From contig JAJXZA010000328.1 in assembly GCA_021780285.1 (NCBI GenBank), positions 1 to 16,656 of the forward strand: DNA of 16,656 nucleotides. Reading direction: 5' to 3'. This DNA comes from Planctomycetota bacterium. Lineage in GTDB: Bacteria; Planctomycetota; Phycisphaerae; WQYP01. This document shows, piece after piece, positions 1 through 6,013 of the stretch (positions are counted from its first letter, which is position 1; each line of letters begins with the position of its first letter). Position numbers and translations under genes: made by a program. Under the pieces are notes generated by a model. It worked only from the letters and a program-made list of their open reading frames with translations. It was not told the DNA's origin and did not search any database.

Positions 1-568
1 AAACGTTGGGGCGGCGCGCCAGTTCGCGCAGTTCGGTTCGCCAGGGTTCGAGCTTGCCGGCGCGAATATCGGGCTTGGCGATGTGATCAAGAATAAAGAT
101 TTGATTGGGATGGCGGTCTACCAGAGTAATCGTCTGCGGCAGGTGCCTGGCAAAAATGAGGATGTCGTAAGCCAGATCGTACCGTGCCAAGACGCTGATA
201 CCGCGGTTGAAATCGTCACGAAGCATGTAGTTGTCGTCGGGTTCGTCGTGAAGCACATGGCGTACGCTTCGGAGTTTGGGTTCGGCGGTAAGCTCAGGCA
301 GCAGGCTCTCAACATCGGGGCTGATAAGCGGAACCCATCCGACGACGGCACTGATAAACTTATAGCGGGAGGCAAAGTCCAGCAGCCATTTTGTTTCCGC
401 CAGGCATTGTCGGGCCTGTACGCTTATAACGCTGTTTACGCCGGCTGCGAGGATTTCAGTATGCAAATCGGCGGGTAAAAAGTCGCGACGGATGGTGGAC
501 ATCGCATCGGAAATCCATCCGTACTCGGTAGGGTTGTATCGCCAGAAGTGGTGGTGCGTATCTATCAT
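1..568 (-). CDS. Amidohydrolase family protein (TIM-barrel lactonase-like), partial
   Basis: The reading frame opens at ATG (complement of 566-568) and runs off the left edge, leaving about 189 N-terminal residues without a stop. The start is supported by an AAGGA Shine-Dalgarno (complement of 578-582), 9 nt upstream. The protein begins MIDTHHHFWRYNP; the HHH-F-W cluster at residues 5-9 is the N-terminal metal-binding strand of the COG3618 / Amidohydrolase_2 family, whose members include L-fuconolactone and L-rhamnonolactone hydrolases and 2-pyrone-4,6-dicarboxylate hydrolase. Near residues 165-172 the segment FILDHIAKPD matches the family's conserved DH-x-x-KP strand. Full-length relatives are about 280 residues, so roughly the last third is missing. 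No signal peptide is seen, so a cytoplasmic sugar-lactone or related hydrolase is expected. The substrate cannot be inferred. It is divergent from mqnC with no evident functional link. The family call is firm; the reaction is not. Confidence 0.85.
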   Translation of the reverse strand, partial: MIDTHHHFWRYNPTEYGWISDAMSTIRRDFLPADLHTEILAAGVNSVISVQARQCLAETKWLLDFASRYKFISAVVGWVPLISPDVESLLPELTAEPKLRSVRHVLHDEPDDNYMLRDDFNRGISVLARYDLAYDILIFARHLPQTITLVDRHPNQIFILDHIAKPDIRAGKLEPWRTELRELARRPNV

Positions 569-641
569 TGGGTAAATCCTTGCGTTTTGCATGGTTGTGG
601 CCGGGCGCGGCAATTTTTTCGTGCGAGCTTCAAAACTCCCA

Positions 642-670
642 AAAATATGGTCCAATCGTGGTCAGGGCAA
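642..670 (-). promoter_or_regulatory. Putative sigma70-type promoter for the amidohydrolase gene
   Basis: On the minus strand, TTGCCC (complement of 665-670) and TATTTT (complement of 642-647) are separated by exactly 17 nt. This would start transcription near 635 and give a leader of about 67 nt before the ATG at 568. The assignment is by motif and spacing only. Confidence 0.35.
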
Positions 671-695
671 CGCTGTTTTCTGGATAAAGGCGGGT

Positions 696-723
696 GGGAA
701 TCCCGAATGCGTTCGGGACGCCC
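696..723. repeat. GC-rich hairpin
   Basis: TCCCGAA (701-707) pairs perfectly with TTCGGGA (712-718) around a TGCG tetraloop. After a 2x2 internal loop, GGG (696-698) can also pair with CCC (721-723). No T-tract follows on either strand, so it does not read as an intrinsic terminator. It may be a transcript structure or part of a dispersed intergenic repeat; only a genome-wide search could tell. Confidence 0.4.
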
Positions 724-829
724 CCAGAGCCGTCCGGAAAAATGGCCACGCCCCTGCGGCCGTACCTGCGAAGATAGTTTCGCCGGGTTTTGATTGCTTG
801 GCAACAATTCTGCGCCAGACTCCATGCCA

Positions 830-863
830 TTGCGAGCGAAGGCATTAAAACCTTATGATAAGG
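830..863 (+). promoter_or_regulatory. Putative mqnC promoter with overlapping palindrome
   Basis: A -35-like TTGCGA (830-835) and a -10-like TATGAT (854-859) are separated by 18 nt, predicting a start near 866. The -10 lies inside the perfect 13-bp inverted repeat CCTTATGATAAGG (851-863), which is well placed for a repressor operator. The regulator is unknown. Confidence 0.35.
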
Positions 864-923
864 CCCGTTGAAAGGTGAACGAGCTTGGGGCTTTTGGCCG
901 CAGGGCCATGTTTATTTGGAACG

Positions 924-2267
924 ATGATGATTCGCAAGCTTACAGAAGATTTAACCCGGCAGTCAAACCTACCCGCGACCTACACGCCAAGCTTTGATAT
1001 TGCCGCCGTGGTATCGGGCGAGGCCAGACTGACGGATGAGCAGTTTCTGGAGTTGTACCATCAGGCCCCGCTTACGCAGCTCGGCAACTGGGCTTTTGGC
1101 GTGGTGCAGCGTCTTCATCCACAGGACTATCGCACCTATGTCATAGACCGCAATATCAACTACACCAATATCTGCACGGCGCGATGCACTTTCTGCGCAT
1201 TTAAGCGGAACGATCCGCAGGCTCCGGACGCCTATGCATTGGGCTATGAGACGATCCACGAAAAAATTGCGGAGCTTGTGGCTATCGGCGGGACGCAAAT
1301 ATTGATGCAGGGCGGCATGAACCCGGACCTGCCGCTAAGCTACTACCAGGGACTGCTTAGGAGCATCCGCGACAGGTTTCCGCAAGTGCATATTCATGCG
1401 TTCAGCCCGCCGGAATTTGTCGAATTTGCGCGATTTTTTCGCCTGCCGGTGAGCGAATTGCTCCGCATGTTTAAGGATTGGGGCCTGGCCACTGTGCCCG
1501 GGGGCGGCGGAGAAATATTCGCCGACCGGGTGCGTCTGCGCATTGGCCCGGGTAAATGTACGGGCGAACAATGGCTGGATGTCATGACTGAAGCACACAA
1601 GCTGGGAATGCACACCAGCGCCACCATGTTGATTGGTCACATCGAAACTATTGAAGACCGGGTGGATCATCTATCGCGATTGCGCCAGCGACAAGATTGG
1701 TCTCTGGCTCACGCGCCGGCGCACTACACGGCGTTTATTCACTGGCCCTATCAGCCGGACAATACGCCGCTCGATAAAAAGCGAAAATGGAACCCCGATG
1801 CCGGCCAGCCGTTTGAGTTTGACGAGGGGCGCACGGTGCGTCTTGCGGACGCGAGCGAATATCTGCGTATGCTGGCATTGGCCCGGCTTTATCTGGATAA
1901 TTTTCAGAACATGCAAAGCAGTTGGGTTACCATGGGAGCCAAGATCGGCCAGTTGGCGCTGTTTTTCGGCGCCAACGACATGGGCAGCATTATGATGGAG
2001 GAAAACGTTGTGAGCAGTGCCGGCACAACGCACCGGGTGAATGAGGCGCAGATATGCCGGCTAATCCGCGATAGCGGCTGGATACCCGCCCAGCGCAATC
2101 AATATTACACCGTGCTGCAGAGGCACGACGGGCCGGGCGCTCCCGACCTTCAGCCGCGACAGCCCGCCGTATTTGCGCATCGCCAGCATAAAATCACGCC
2201 TGAAGAGGCGGCGGCGTACAAAACCATCCCTCTGGGTATTAAAGTGGGGGGCGTTGTCGGTAGCTGA
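924..2267 (+). CDS. mqnC: Cyclic dehypoxanthinyl futalosine synthase (MqnC), radical SAM
   Basis: This is a radical SAM enzyme of the futalosine route to menaquinone; it converts dehypoxanthine futalosine to its cyclic form in the cytoplasm. From the ATG at 924 it is 447 residues. The [4Fe-4S]/SAM motif C-x3-C-x2-C is at residues 84-91 (CTARCTFC), after a typical NINYTNI strand. Family signatures follow: GGTQILMQGGMNPDLP (near 122-137), HAFSPPE (near 158-164), ATVPGGGGEIF, and the C-terminal GANDMGSIMMEENVVSSAGT and PAQRNQYY. QILMQGG followed by the PAQR tail favours MqnC over the paralogues MqnE and CofH. The start is uncertain: a TTG at 885 has a better Shine-Dalgarno (AAAGGTGA, 871-878), but the 13 extra residues look unlike the family, whereas ATG 924/927 fits family length. 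The other menaquinone genes are not in this window. A terminator candidate follows. Confidence 0.93.
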   Translation: MMIRKLTEDLTRQSNLPATYTPSFDIAAVVSGEARLTDEQFLELYHQAPLTQLGNWAFGVVQRLHPQDYRTYVIDRNINYTNICTARCTFCAFKRNDPQAPDAYALGYETIHEKIAELVAIGGTQILMQGGMNPDLPLSYYQGLLRSIRDRFPQVHIHAFSPPEFVEFARFFRLPVSELLRMFKDWGLATVPGGGGEIFADRVRLRIGPGKCTGEQWLDVMTEAHKLGMHTSATMLIGHIETIEDRVDHLSRLRQRQDWSLAHAPAHYTAFIHWPYQPDNTPLDKKRKWNPDAGQPFEFDEGRTVRLADASEYLRMLALARLYLDNFQNMQSSWVTMGAKIGQLALFFGANDMGSIMMEENVVSSAGTTHRVNEAQICRLIRDSGWIPAQRNQYYTVLQRHDGPGAPDLQPRQPAVFAHRQHKITPEEAAAYKTIPLGIKVGGVVGS

Positions 2268-2304
2268 ATAATTGACCAGCACGGTTGCTTTGGCAATTAA
2301 GCCG

Positions 2305-2328
2305 CGACAACCGGCGGTGTGTCGTTTT
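2305..2328 (+). terminator. Probable rho-independent terminator after mqnC
   Basis: CGACAACC (2305-2312) pairs with GGTGTGTCG (2316-2324) across a GGC loop, with one bulged G. It is followed directly by TTTTGT and then CCTTT. The hairpin lies 38 nt past the mqnC stop and before a possible new promoter, so mqnC is probably a single-gene unit. Confidence 0.5.
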
Positions 2329-2359
2329 GTCCTTTGTGGGACTAAGCGCCATGGTGGCT

Positions 2360-2389
2360 TTGGTGGCTGGCCTGCAGGTCGGTTACACT
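2360..2389 (+). promoter_or_regulatory. Putative promoter for the TPR/YggX-like gene
   Basis: A TTGGTG hexamer (2360-2365) and a TACACT hexamer (2384-2389) are separated by 18 nt, predicting a start near 2396, about 20 nt before the ATG at 2418. Neither hexamer is close to perfect. The support is mainly position, downstream of a terminator and upstream of a gene. Confidence 0.3.
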
Positions 2390-2417
2390 AAACAGGGCAT
2401 TGTATTTAAAGGATAGC

Positions 2418-3014
2418 ATGCAAGAAACAGATAAAATCGAGCGGTTTCGTAATATGGTTCTGGCCGACCCGCAGAATGACCTGGCTTTTTTTTCACTGGG
2501 CAAAGCCCTTTTGGATGCTGGGCAGGCTCGTGAGGCATTGCCGGCGCTGATGCAGGCGGTGTCGCTGAATAAAGGTCTTTCGCCTGCGTATGCGCTGTTG
2601 GCCAAGTCGCAAATAGCTGTAGGCGACCGCGACAGCGCCATTGATACGCTGACGCGCGGCTATAAGGTGGCTGAGGAGCGCGGCGATATGCTGCCGCGCA
2701 ACGAAATGGCAGACATGCTGAAACAACTCGGCGCAGTTGTGCCCGTGGCCGTACAGGAGACCCTGACGCCGGAACTCTCAGCTGCGGGTAATATTCAATG
2801 TCGGCGCTGTGGACGCATTGCGGCAAAGATGAAAGAGCGACCGTTCAGCGGGGCGTTGGGCGAACAGATTTACGCCAGTGTATGCAATGCGTGCTTTCAG
2901 CTTTGGATTCGCCAGGGCACGAAGGTTATCAACGAACTGCGGCTTAACCTTACGGAACCGGCTGCCCAGGATGTTTACGATCAGCACATGAAAGACTTTT
3001 TAGGCCTTGGTTAA
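2418..3014 (+). CDS. TPR protein fused to a YggX-like (Fe(2+)-trafficking type) domain with two CxxC motifs
   Basis: The 198-residue product has two parts. Residues about 6-87 are helical with TPR character (DLAFFSLGKALLDAG, SPAYALLAKSQIAVGD, a repeat every 34 residues). Residues about 126-198 match the YggX / Fe(2+)-trafficking family: GALGEQIYASV (145-155), W163, TKVINELRLNL (168-178) and MKDFLGL at the end align in order with YggX landmarks. YggX protects Fe-S clusters from oxidation in enterobacteria. Unlike classical YggX, which has one N-terminal cysteine, this protein carries C128-x2-C131 and C156-x2-C159, a likely four-cysteine Zn or Fe site. ATG 2418 is preferred over the upstream TTG at 2400 because AAAGGA (2408-2413) sits just before it. 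No signal peptide is present, so it is cytoplasmic. I recall similar fusions from Phycisphaerae-type planctomycetes, but cannot verify this here. greA follows after 95 nt. Confidence 0.8.
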   Translation: MQETDKIERFRNMVLADPQNDLAFFSLGKALLDAGQAREALPALMQAVSLNKGLSPAYALLAKSQIAVGDRDSAIDTLTRGYKVAEERGDMLPRNEMADMLKQLGAVVPVAVQETLTPELSAAGNIQCRRCGRIAAKMKERPFSGALGEQIYASVCNACFQLWIRQGTKVINELRLNLTEPAAQDVYDQHMKDFLGLG

Positions 3015-3084
3015 CCATAAGGGGTTTTAACCGGTGGCGGGCTGCGGCAACCTTGCAGGCCGTCGTGTGTTTTAGTAATGCGGA

Positions 3085-3094
3085 GTTTATAAAC
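3085..3094. promoter_or_regulatory. 10-bp palindrome in the greA leader
   Basis: GTTTATAAAC is a perfect dyad 15 bp before the greA start and AT-rich in a GC-rich background. It includes a TATAAA that could act as a -10, but no fitting -35 is seen. It is a candidate operator or promoter element only. Confidence 0.25.
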
Positions 3095-3109
3095 AGGTAT
3101 AAGGCATCA

Positions 3110-3589
3110 ATGGAAGTGCAACTTTTAACCAAAGAAGAAAAAGCCAAGCTTGATCAGCAACTAAAAGACATGATTGATATGCGCCCGCAAATAGCCGCGC
3201 GCATTGCCGAAGCCCGTGAAAAGGGTGATTTGCGTGAAAATGCCGACTACCATGCCGCGCGCGAAGAAATGTCGCTGCTGGAAGCCCGCATTAAAGACCT
3301 GGAGTTGCGGCTGCGGGCCGCATCGGTTGTAGACCCGGCGGATATACCGGAAGGCATGGTGTTTTTGGGCAGCACCGTGGAGGTGCGCGACGTTAAAACC
3401 GGCCAAAAAGAAACATTTCACCTTGTGGGCGAGGTGGGCAAGGGCGCCTTCGACGCCGACAGCGACATCATGGACGTATCGGCCCGCAGCCCATTGGGTG
3501 AAGCGCTCATGCGTGCGCGTGTGGGGCAAACCGTACGCGTCAGCCTGCCGCGCGGCGAGCGGCGTTATGAGATAGTAAAGATTATTTAA
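3110..3589 (+). CDS. greA: Transcription elongation factor GreA
   Basis: GreA inserts a coiled-coil finger into the RNA polymerase secondary channel and stimulates cleavage of backtracked RNA. The 159-residue product has family-typical length. Residues about 5-73 form the N-terminal antiparallel coiled coil with the tip motif GDLRENADYHAAREE (39-53), including the acidic D40 and E43 needed for cleavage stimulation. Residues about 80-159 form the FKBP-like C-terminal domain, with GSTVEVRD (87-94) and SPLGEALMRARVGQTV (127-142). The ATG at 3110 is chosen over an upstream TTG (3053) because it gives the normal GreA N-terminus and has AAGG (3101-3104) at 5-nt spacing. The 10-bp palindrome GTTTATAAAC (3085-3094) lies just upstream. 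Nothing odd is seen in the domain structure. Confidence 0.96.
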   Translation: MEVQLLTKEEKAKLDQQLKDMIDMRPQIAARIAEAREKGDLRENADYHAAREEMSLLEARIKDLELRLRAASVVDPADIPEGMVFLGSTVEVRDVKTGQKETFHLVGEVGKGAFDADSDIMDVSARSPLGEALMRARVGQTVRVSLPRGERRYEIVKII

Positions 3590-3659
3590 CGGCGGCCGGG
3601 CGCTCGGCAGGTATCGGTTTGCGGCCGCGGGGCCTTGTAGAGCAAGTGGTTGAGATGGC

Positions 3660-4829
3660 ATGATGATTTCAGACCGTTTCAGAACCAGTCCCTTGCCTGC
3701 GGTGGAGGCGGCTGGCGTAGCCGGCGCTGACGCTGGTTCGCCGATTGAAGCCGCCGAAGAATCTAATTCGGCATCCACCGAGCCGAATCAAACCGCACCC
3801 GATGATGTATCTGCTAGCGGGCCGCGTGCCCAGATGGTAGACCCTTTGGTGCCAAGGGCTACCGAGCTTTCAGCACAAGATTTCGACGAACTTGCCCAGA
3901 CCAGTGAAACCCGCAAAATATTTGTGCTGCGCCCCGGCGGTGTAGTGTCAATAAGTTCGCTTGTGGCGGTGGCGCTGGCTCTAGTGATTGAGGCGACCAT
4001 GGTCGTCGGCCTGTATGCGCTGTGGCACTATCGGCCGAAGCTTCTTCCGTGGCAAGGGGTATCGGCATCGGTGGCGGTGGATGATCGCGCGACCGCCATT
4101 GGCGGCATTCAAGGGCCAACGGGTTTTGTGCATCCGCAAACCGTCCGTTCGGTTGCCAAAGCCCCATCGCGGATGCCCAAGCCGCCAGGCCTGCCCAACG
4201 CCGCGCTGGCCAGCCGTGCTCACGCCGCACAACAAAAGCTTAATCAGTCGCTGGCTGCGGCCACCGCGCCGCCGCTGTTGCCGACGCCGCTTTGGACTCC
4301 CGCCTTCGCTCCGCCAAAACTTCCTGCGGCGAAGCCGCACCGGGTGTATCTCAAGCCGGCACCAACACCCGGTGTTTATGCCAAGGGCGACAAGATTCAT
4401 ATCATTCAAGGCGGTGCATCCGGCGCAACATCCAGTAGCGATGATTCGCAACCGGTGTATCATCCGCAAGGACTGCTCAAGCCAGGCGTGGCCTTTTTGG
4501 GACGCGGGCATGTGCACGGATGGGCTCGCGGGCGGGGAGCTTCCGCAGCCAATACGCCCAGCCCGGTGATGAAAGACTGGCACATGCCGATGCTGTCGTT
4601 GAAGTATCAGATTGACATGCCCAAGCCACCGGTTGTGCGTCTGGTTATTGGCAAGGATGGCCGCGTTATTTCGGCCACCATTCTGCGTTCCAGTGGGCAT
4701 AAATCGGTGGATGTGGCATCGCGCCTGGCGATGCTGCTTGATACTTTTATCCCGCGTTATCGCGACGGCTTACCGGTGCGTTCGGTGGTCATTATGCAAG
4801 CCTGGGATCCCAAACTTAGCGATCACTAA
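3660..4829 (+). CDS. Membrane-anchored TonB-like protein with proline-rich linker
   Basis: This 389-residue protein has the three-part layout of TonB. An N-terminal, Ala/Glu/Ser-rich cytoplasmic region (about 1-95) is longer than usual. A single hydrophobic segment follows (about 98-122, starting SISSLVAVALALVIEA). A long Pro/Ala/Gly-rich periplasmic stretch (about 125-305) precedes a C-terminal domain (about 315-385) that resembles the TonB C-terminal fold: VVRLVIGKDGRVISATILRS, then SGHKSVD, then FIPRYRDGLPVRSVVIM. In such proteins the C-terminal domain contacts outer-membrane partners. No exbB or exbD is adjacent, so coupling to proton-motive force is unproven. ATG 3660 is immediately followed by a second ATG (3663). 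The phosphoesterase starts 5 nt past the stop, indicating co-transcription. Confidence is good for architecture and moderate for TonB-like function. Confidence 0.65.
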   Translation: MMISDRFRTSPLPAVEAAGVAGADAGSPIEAAEESNSASTEPNQTAPDDVSASGPRAQMVDPLVPRATELSAQDFDELAQTSETRKIFVLRPGGVVSISSLVAVALALVIEATMVVGLYALWHYRPKLLPWQGVSASVAVDDRATAIGGIQGPTGFVHPQTVRSVAKAPSRMPKPPGLPNAALASRAHAAQQKLNQSLAAATAPPLLPTPLWTPAFAPPKLPAAKPHRVYLKPAPTPGVYAKGDKIHIIQGGASGATSSSDDSQPVYHPQGLLKPGVAFLGRGHVHGWARGRGASAANTPSPVMKDWHMPMLSLKYQIDMPKPPVVRLVIGKDGRVISATILRSSGHKSVDVASRLAMLLDTFIPRYRDGLPVRSVVIMQAWDPKLSDH

Positions 4830-4834
4830 AAAGT

Positions 4835-5845
4835 ATGAATGAGCTTCGTCCGCAACCCGCCATCGCCGCCGCCATGCGACACCGTCCGCTGGAGCGTGCC
4901 ATGCTGCACCGCCGCTGGGTGCGTTCGCTGGTGCGGGGGGCTGGCGCGGTTGGGCTGACGGCACTTGTGTGGCCACGGTTTATGGCGCCGTATCGGTGCC
5001 AAATTAAGCGGTACGCCATGCCATTGCGCGGAATCGGCGAGGCTTTTCGCGGATACCGCATGTTGCACCTGACCGATTTGCACACCGGGCGCACGCGGCA
5101 AAAATATCTTAAGCGAGTTATAAAACAGTGCATGGCGCTTGAGCCTGACCTGATTGTAATAACCGGCGATTTAATTCATTACCATCCAGATTCGCCGGGT
5201 CTGCTTGCTGAGCTTCTGCCGTTGTTGAAGGCTCCCGACGGCGTGCTGACAACATTGGGCAATCACGATTACAACGAATACTCATCCAGGTATACCGGCG
5301 CCCGTTCGGCCCGCAGGGCCATTCACAGGCGACTTCGTGCGTTGTTGGCTCAAAGCCAGGTGCAATTGCTGCTGAACCAGGCAAGCTGTATTAAGCGCGG
5401 TGATGATGAACTTTGGCTGGTGGGCATTGACGATTTCTGGTCGCCGGGGTTTAACCCTGCGGCAGCCTTTGCGCAAGCGCCTGCGAATGCGGTGGGCATT
5501 TGTCTGGAACATAACCCTGATGCCCTGACGCAGGTGGGCGATTTTCAATGGCAGTGGATGCTTTGCGGCCACAGCCATGGCGGGCAGGTTCATGTTCCGC
5601 TGCTGGGGCCGATGTATGTGCCGATGCAGCACCGGAATTGGTTGCGGGGTATGTTTAAGCTTGACGCGGCGGGCGGCGAAGTGTCGGAGTTAAGCAGCGG
5701 CCGCGATGAGCAGCGTTCTGCAAGCTCGCGGGCAATTGGGCGGGGCGACCGCATCATGTATGTGAGTTGTGGGTTGGGCTATACCGCTCCATTTCGCATG
5801 TTTGCAGCGCCGGAGGCGGCGCTGTTTGAATTGCTGCCGCTATAG
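4835..5845 (+). CDS. Calcineurin-like metallophosphoesterase, membrane-associated (YkuE/YaeI/LpxG type)
   Basis: The 336-residue protein carries the full set of dinuclear metal ligands of calcineurin-like phosphoesterases: D81-L-H83 in LHLTDLHTG, GD at 111-112, GNHDY at 142-146, H226 in LEHNPD and GHSHGGQ at 245-251. The GHSHGGQVHVPLLGP block and the DLH spacing fit the YkuE/YaeI/LpxG branch. Members of that branch are membrane-associated, and LpxG hydrolyses UDP-2,3-diacylglucosamine in lipid A synthesis. The N-terminus has HRRWVRS followed by a hydrophobic stretch (about 32-48), so it is either a membrane anchor or a Tat-type signal. The substrate could be a lipid A precursor or another phosphodiester; the sequence does not decide. 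The gene begins 5 nt after the TonB-like gene with no strong Shine-Dalgarno, suggesting coupled translation. Confidence 0.85.
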   Translation: MNELRPQPAIAAAMRHRPLERAMLHRRWVRSLVRGAGAVGLTALVWPRFMAPYRCQIKRYAMPLRGIGEAFRGYRMLHLTDLHTGRTRQKYLKRVIKQCMALEPDLIVITGDLIHYHPDSPGLLAELLPLLKAPDGVLTTLGNHDYNEYSSRYTGARSARRAIHRRLRALLAQSQVQLLLNQASCIKRGDDELWLVGIDDFWSPGFNPAAAFAQAPANAVGICLEHNPDALTQVGDFQWQWMLCGHSHGGQVHVPLLGPMYVPMQHRNWLRGMFKLDAAGGEVSELSSGRDEQRSASSRAIGRGDRIMYVSCGLGYTAPFRMFAAPEAALFELLPL

Positions 5846-5907
5846 CCGGGTGCGGGTGCACTGAGATACTATTGGCCGCGTCCAAGCGAAGAAGCCAAAA
5901 AAATACC

Positions 5908-5935
5908 TTGCAGTTTGTGTGGTGGCGACTATTAT
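5908..5935 (+). promoter_or_regulatory. Putative sigma70-type promoter for the ABC-2 gene cluster
   Basis: TTGCAG (5908-5913) and TATTAT (5930-5935) have a 16-nt spacer, predicting a start near 5942. The elements lie in the gap after the phosphoesterase gene. A start here would exclude a TTG start codon at 5915 for the next gene and leave ATG 5957 or 6014. Confidence 0.4.
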
Positions 5936-6013
5936 TCAAACACCCGGCGGGTGGTGATGAGGTTGGATGCCATTCGGGCATGCGGCAAGCAGTGCAATAT
6001 TGTGGATCGTACA

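Larger units (their letters stand above)
569..923. other. Divergent intergenic region of about 355 bp without a convincing gene
   Basis: This stretch separates the divergent amidohydrolase and mqnC genes. Short ORFs exist in several frames but overlap one another, lack recognisable domains and look like chance frames of GC-rich DNA. What can be seen: a minus-strand promoter at 642-670, a GC-rich hairpin at 696-723, an imperfect GGCC...GGCC inverted repeat at 744-761, a plus-strand promoter candidate at 830-859 and a 13-bp palindrome at 851-863. No tRNA or known riboswitch fold was recognised. Confidence 0.5.

Noticed and set aside
83..478. A 131-codon open frame on the plus strand.
   Set aside because: It lies antisense to the amidohydrolase gene, which has a clear family match, start and Shine-Dalgarno; the plus-strand product has no recognisable domain.
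548..848. Several overlapping 70-86-codon frames on both strands of the intergenic region.
   Set aside because: They overlap each other in different frames, have biased Arg/Pro composition typical of GC-rich noncoding DNA and match no family I know.
2353..2368. A GGTGGCTT direct repeat resembling the GGTGACTTT tandem repeat in the IS leader.
   Set aside because: The match is short and imperfect and there are no other IS traces near 2350; probably chance.
3592..3628. A 7-bp inverted repeat GCGGCCG / CGGCCGC after greA, considered as a terminator.
   Set aside because: The loop is 23 nt and no T-tract follows; readthrough into the TonB-like gene is more likely.
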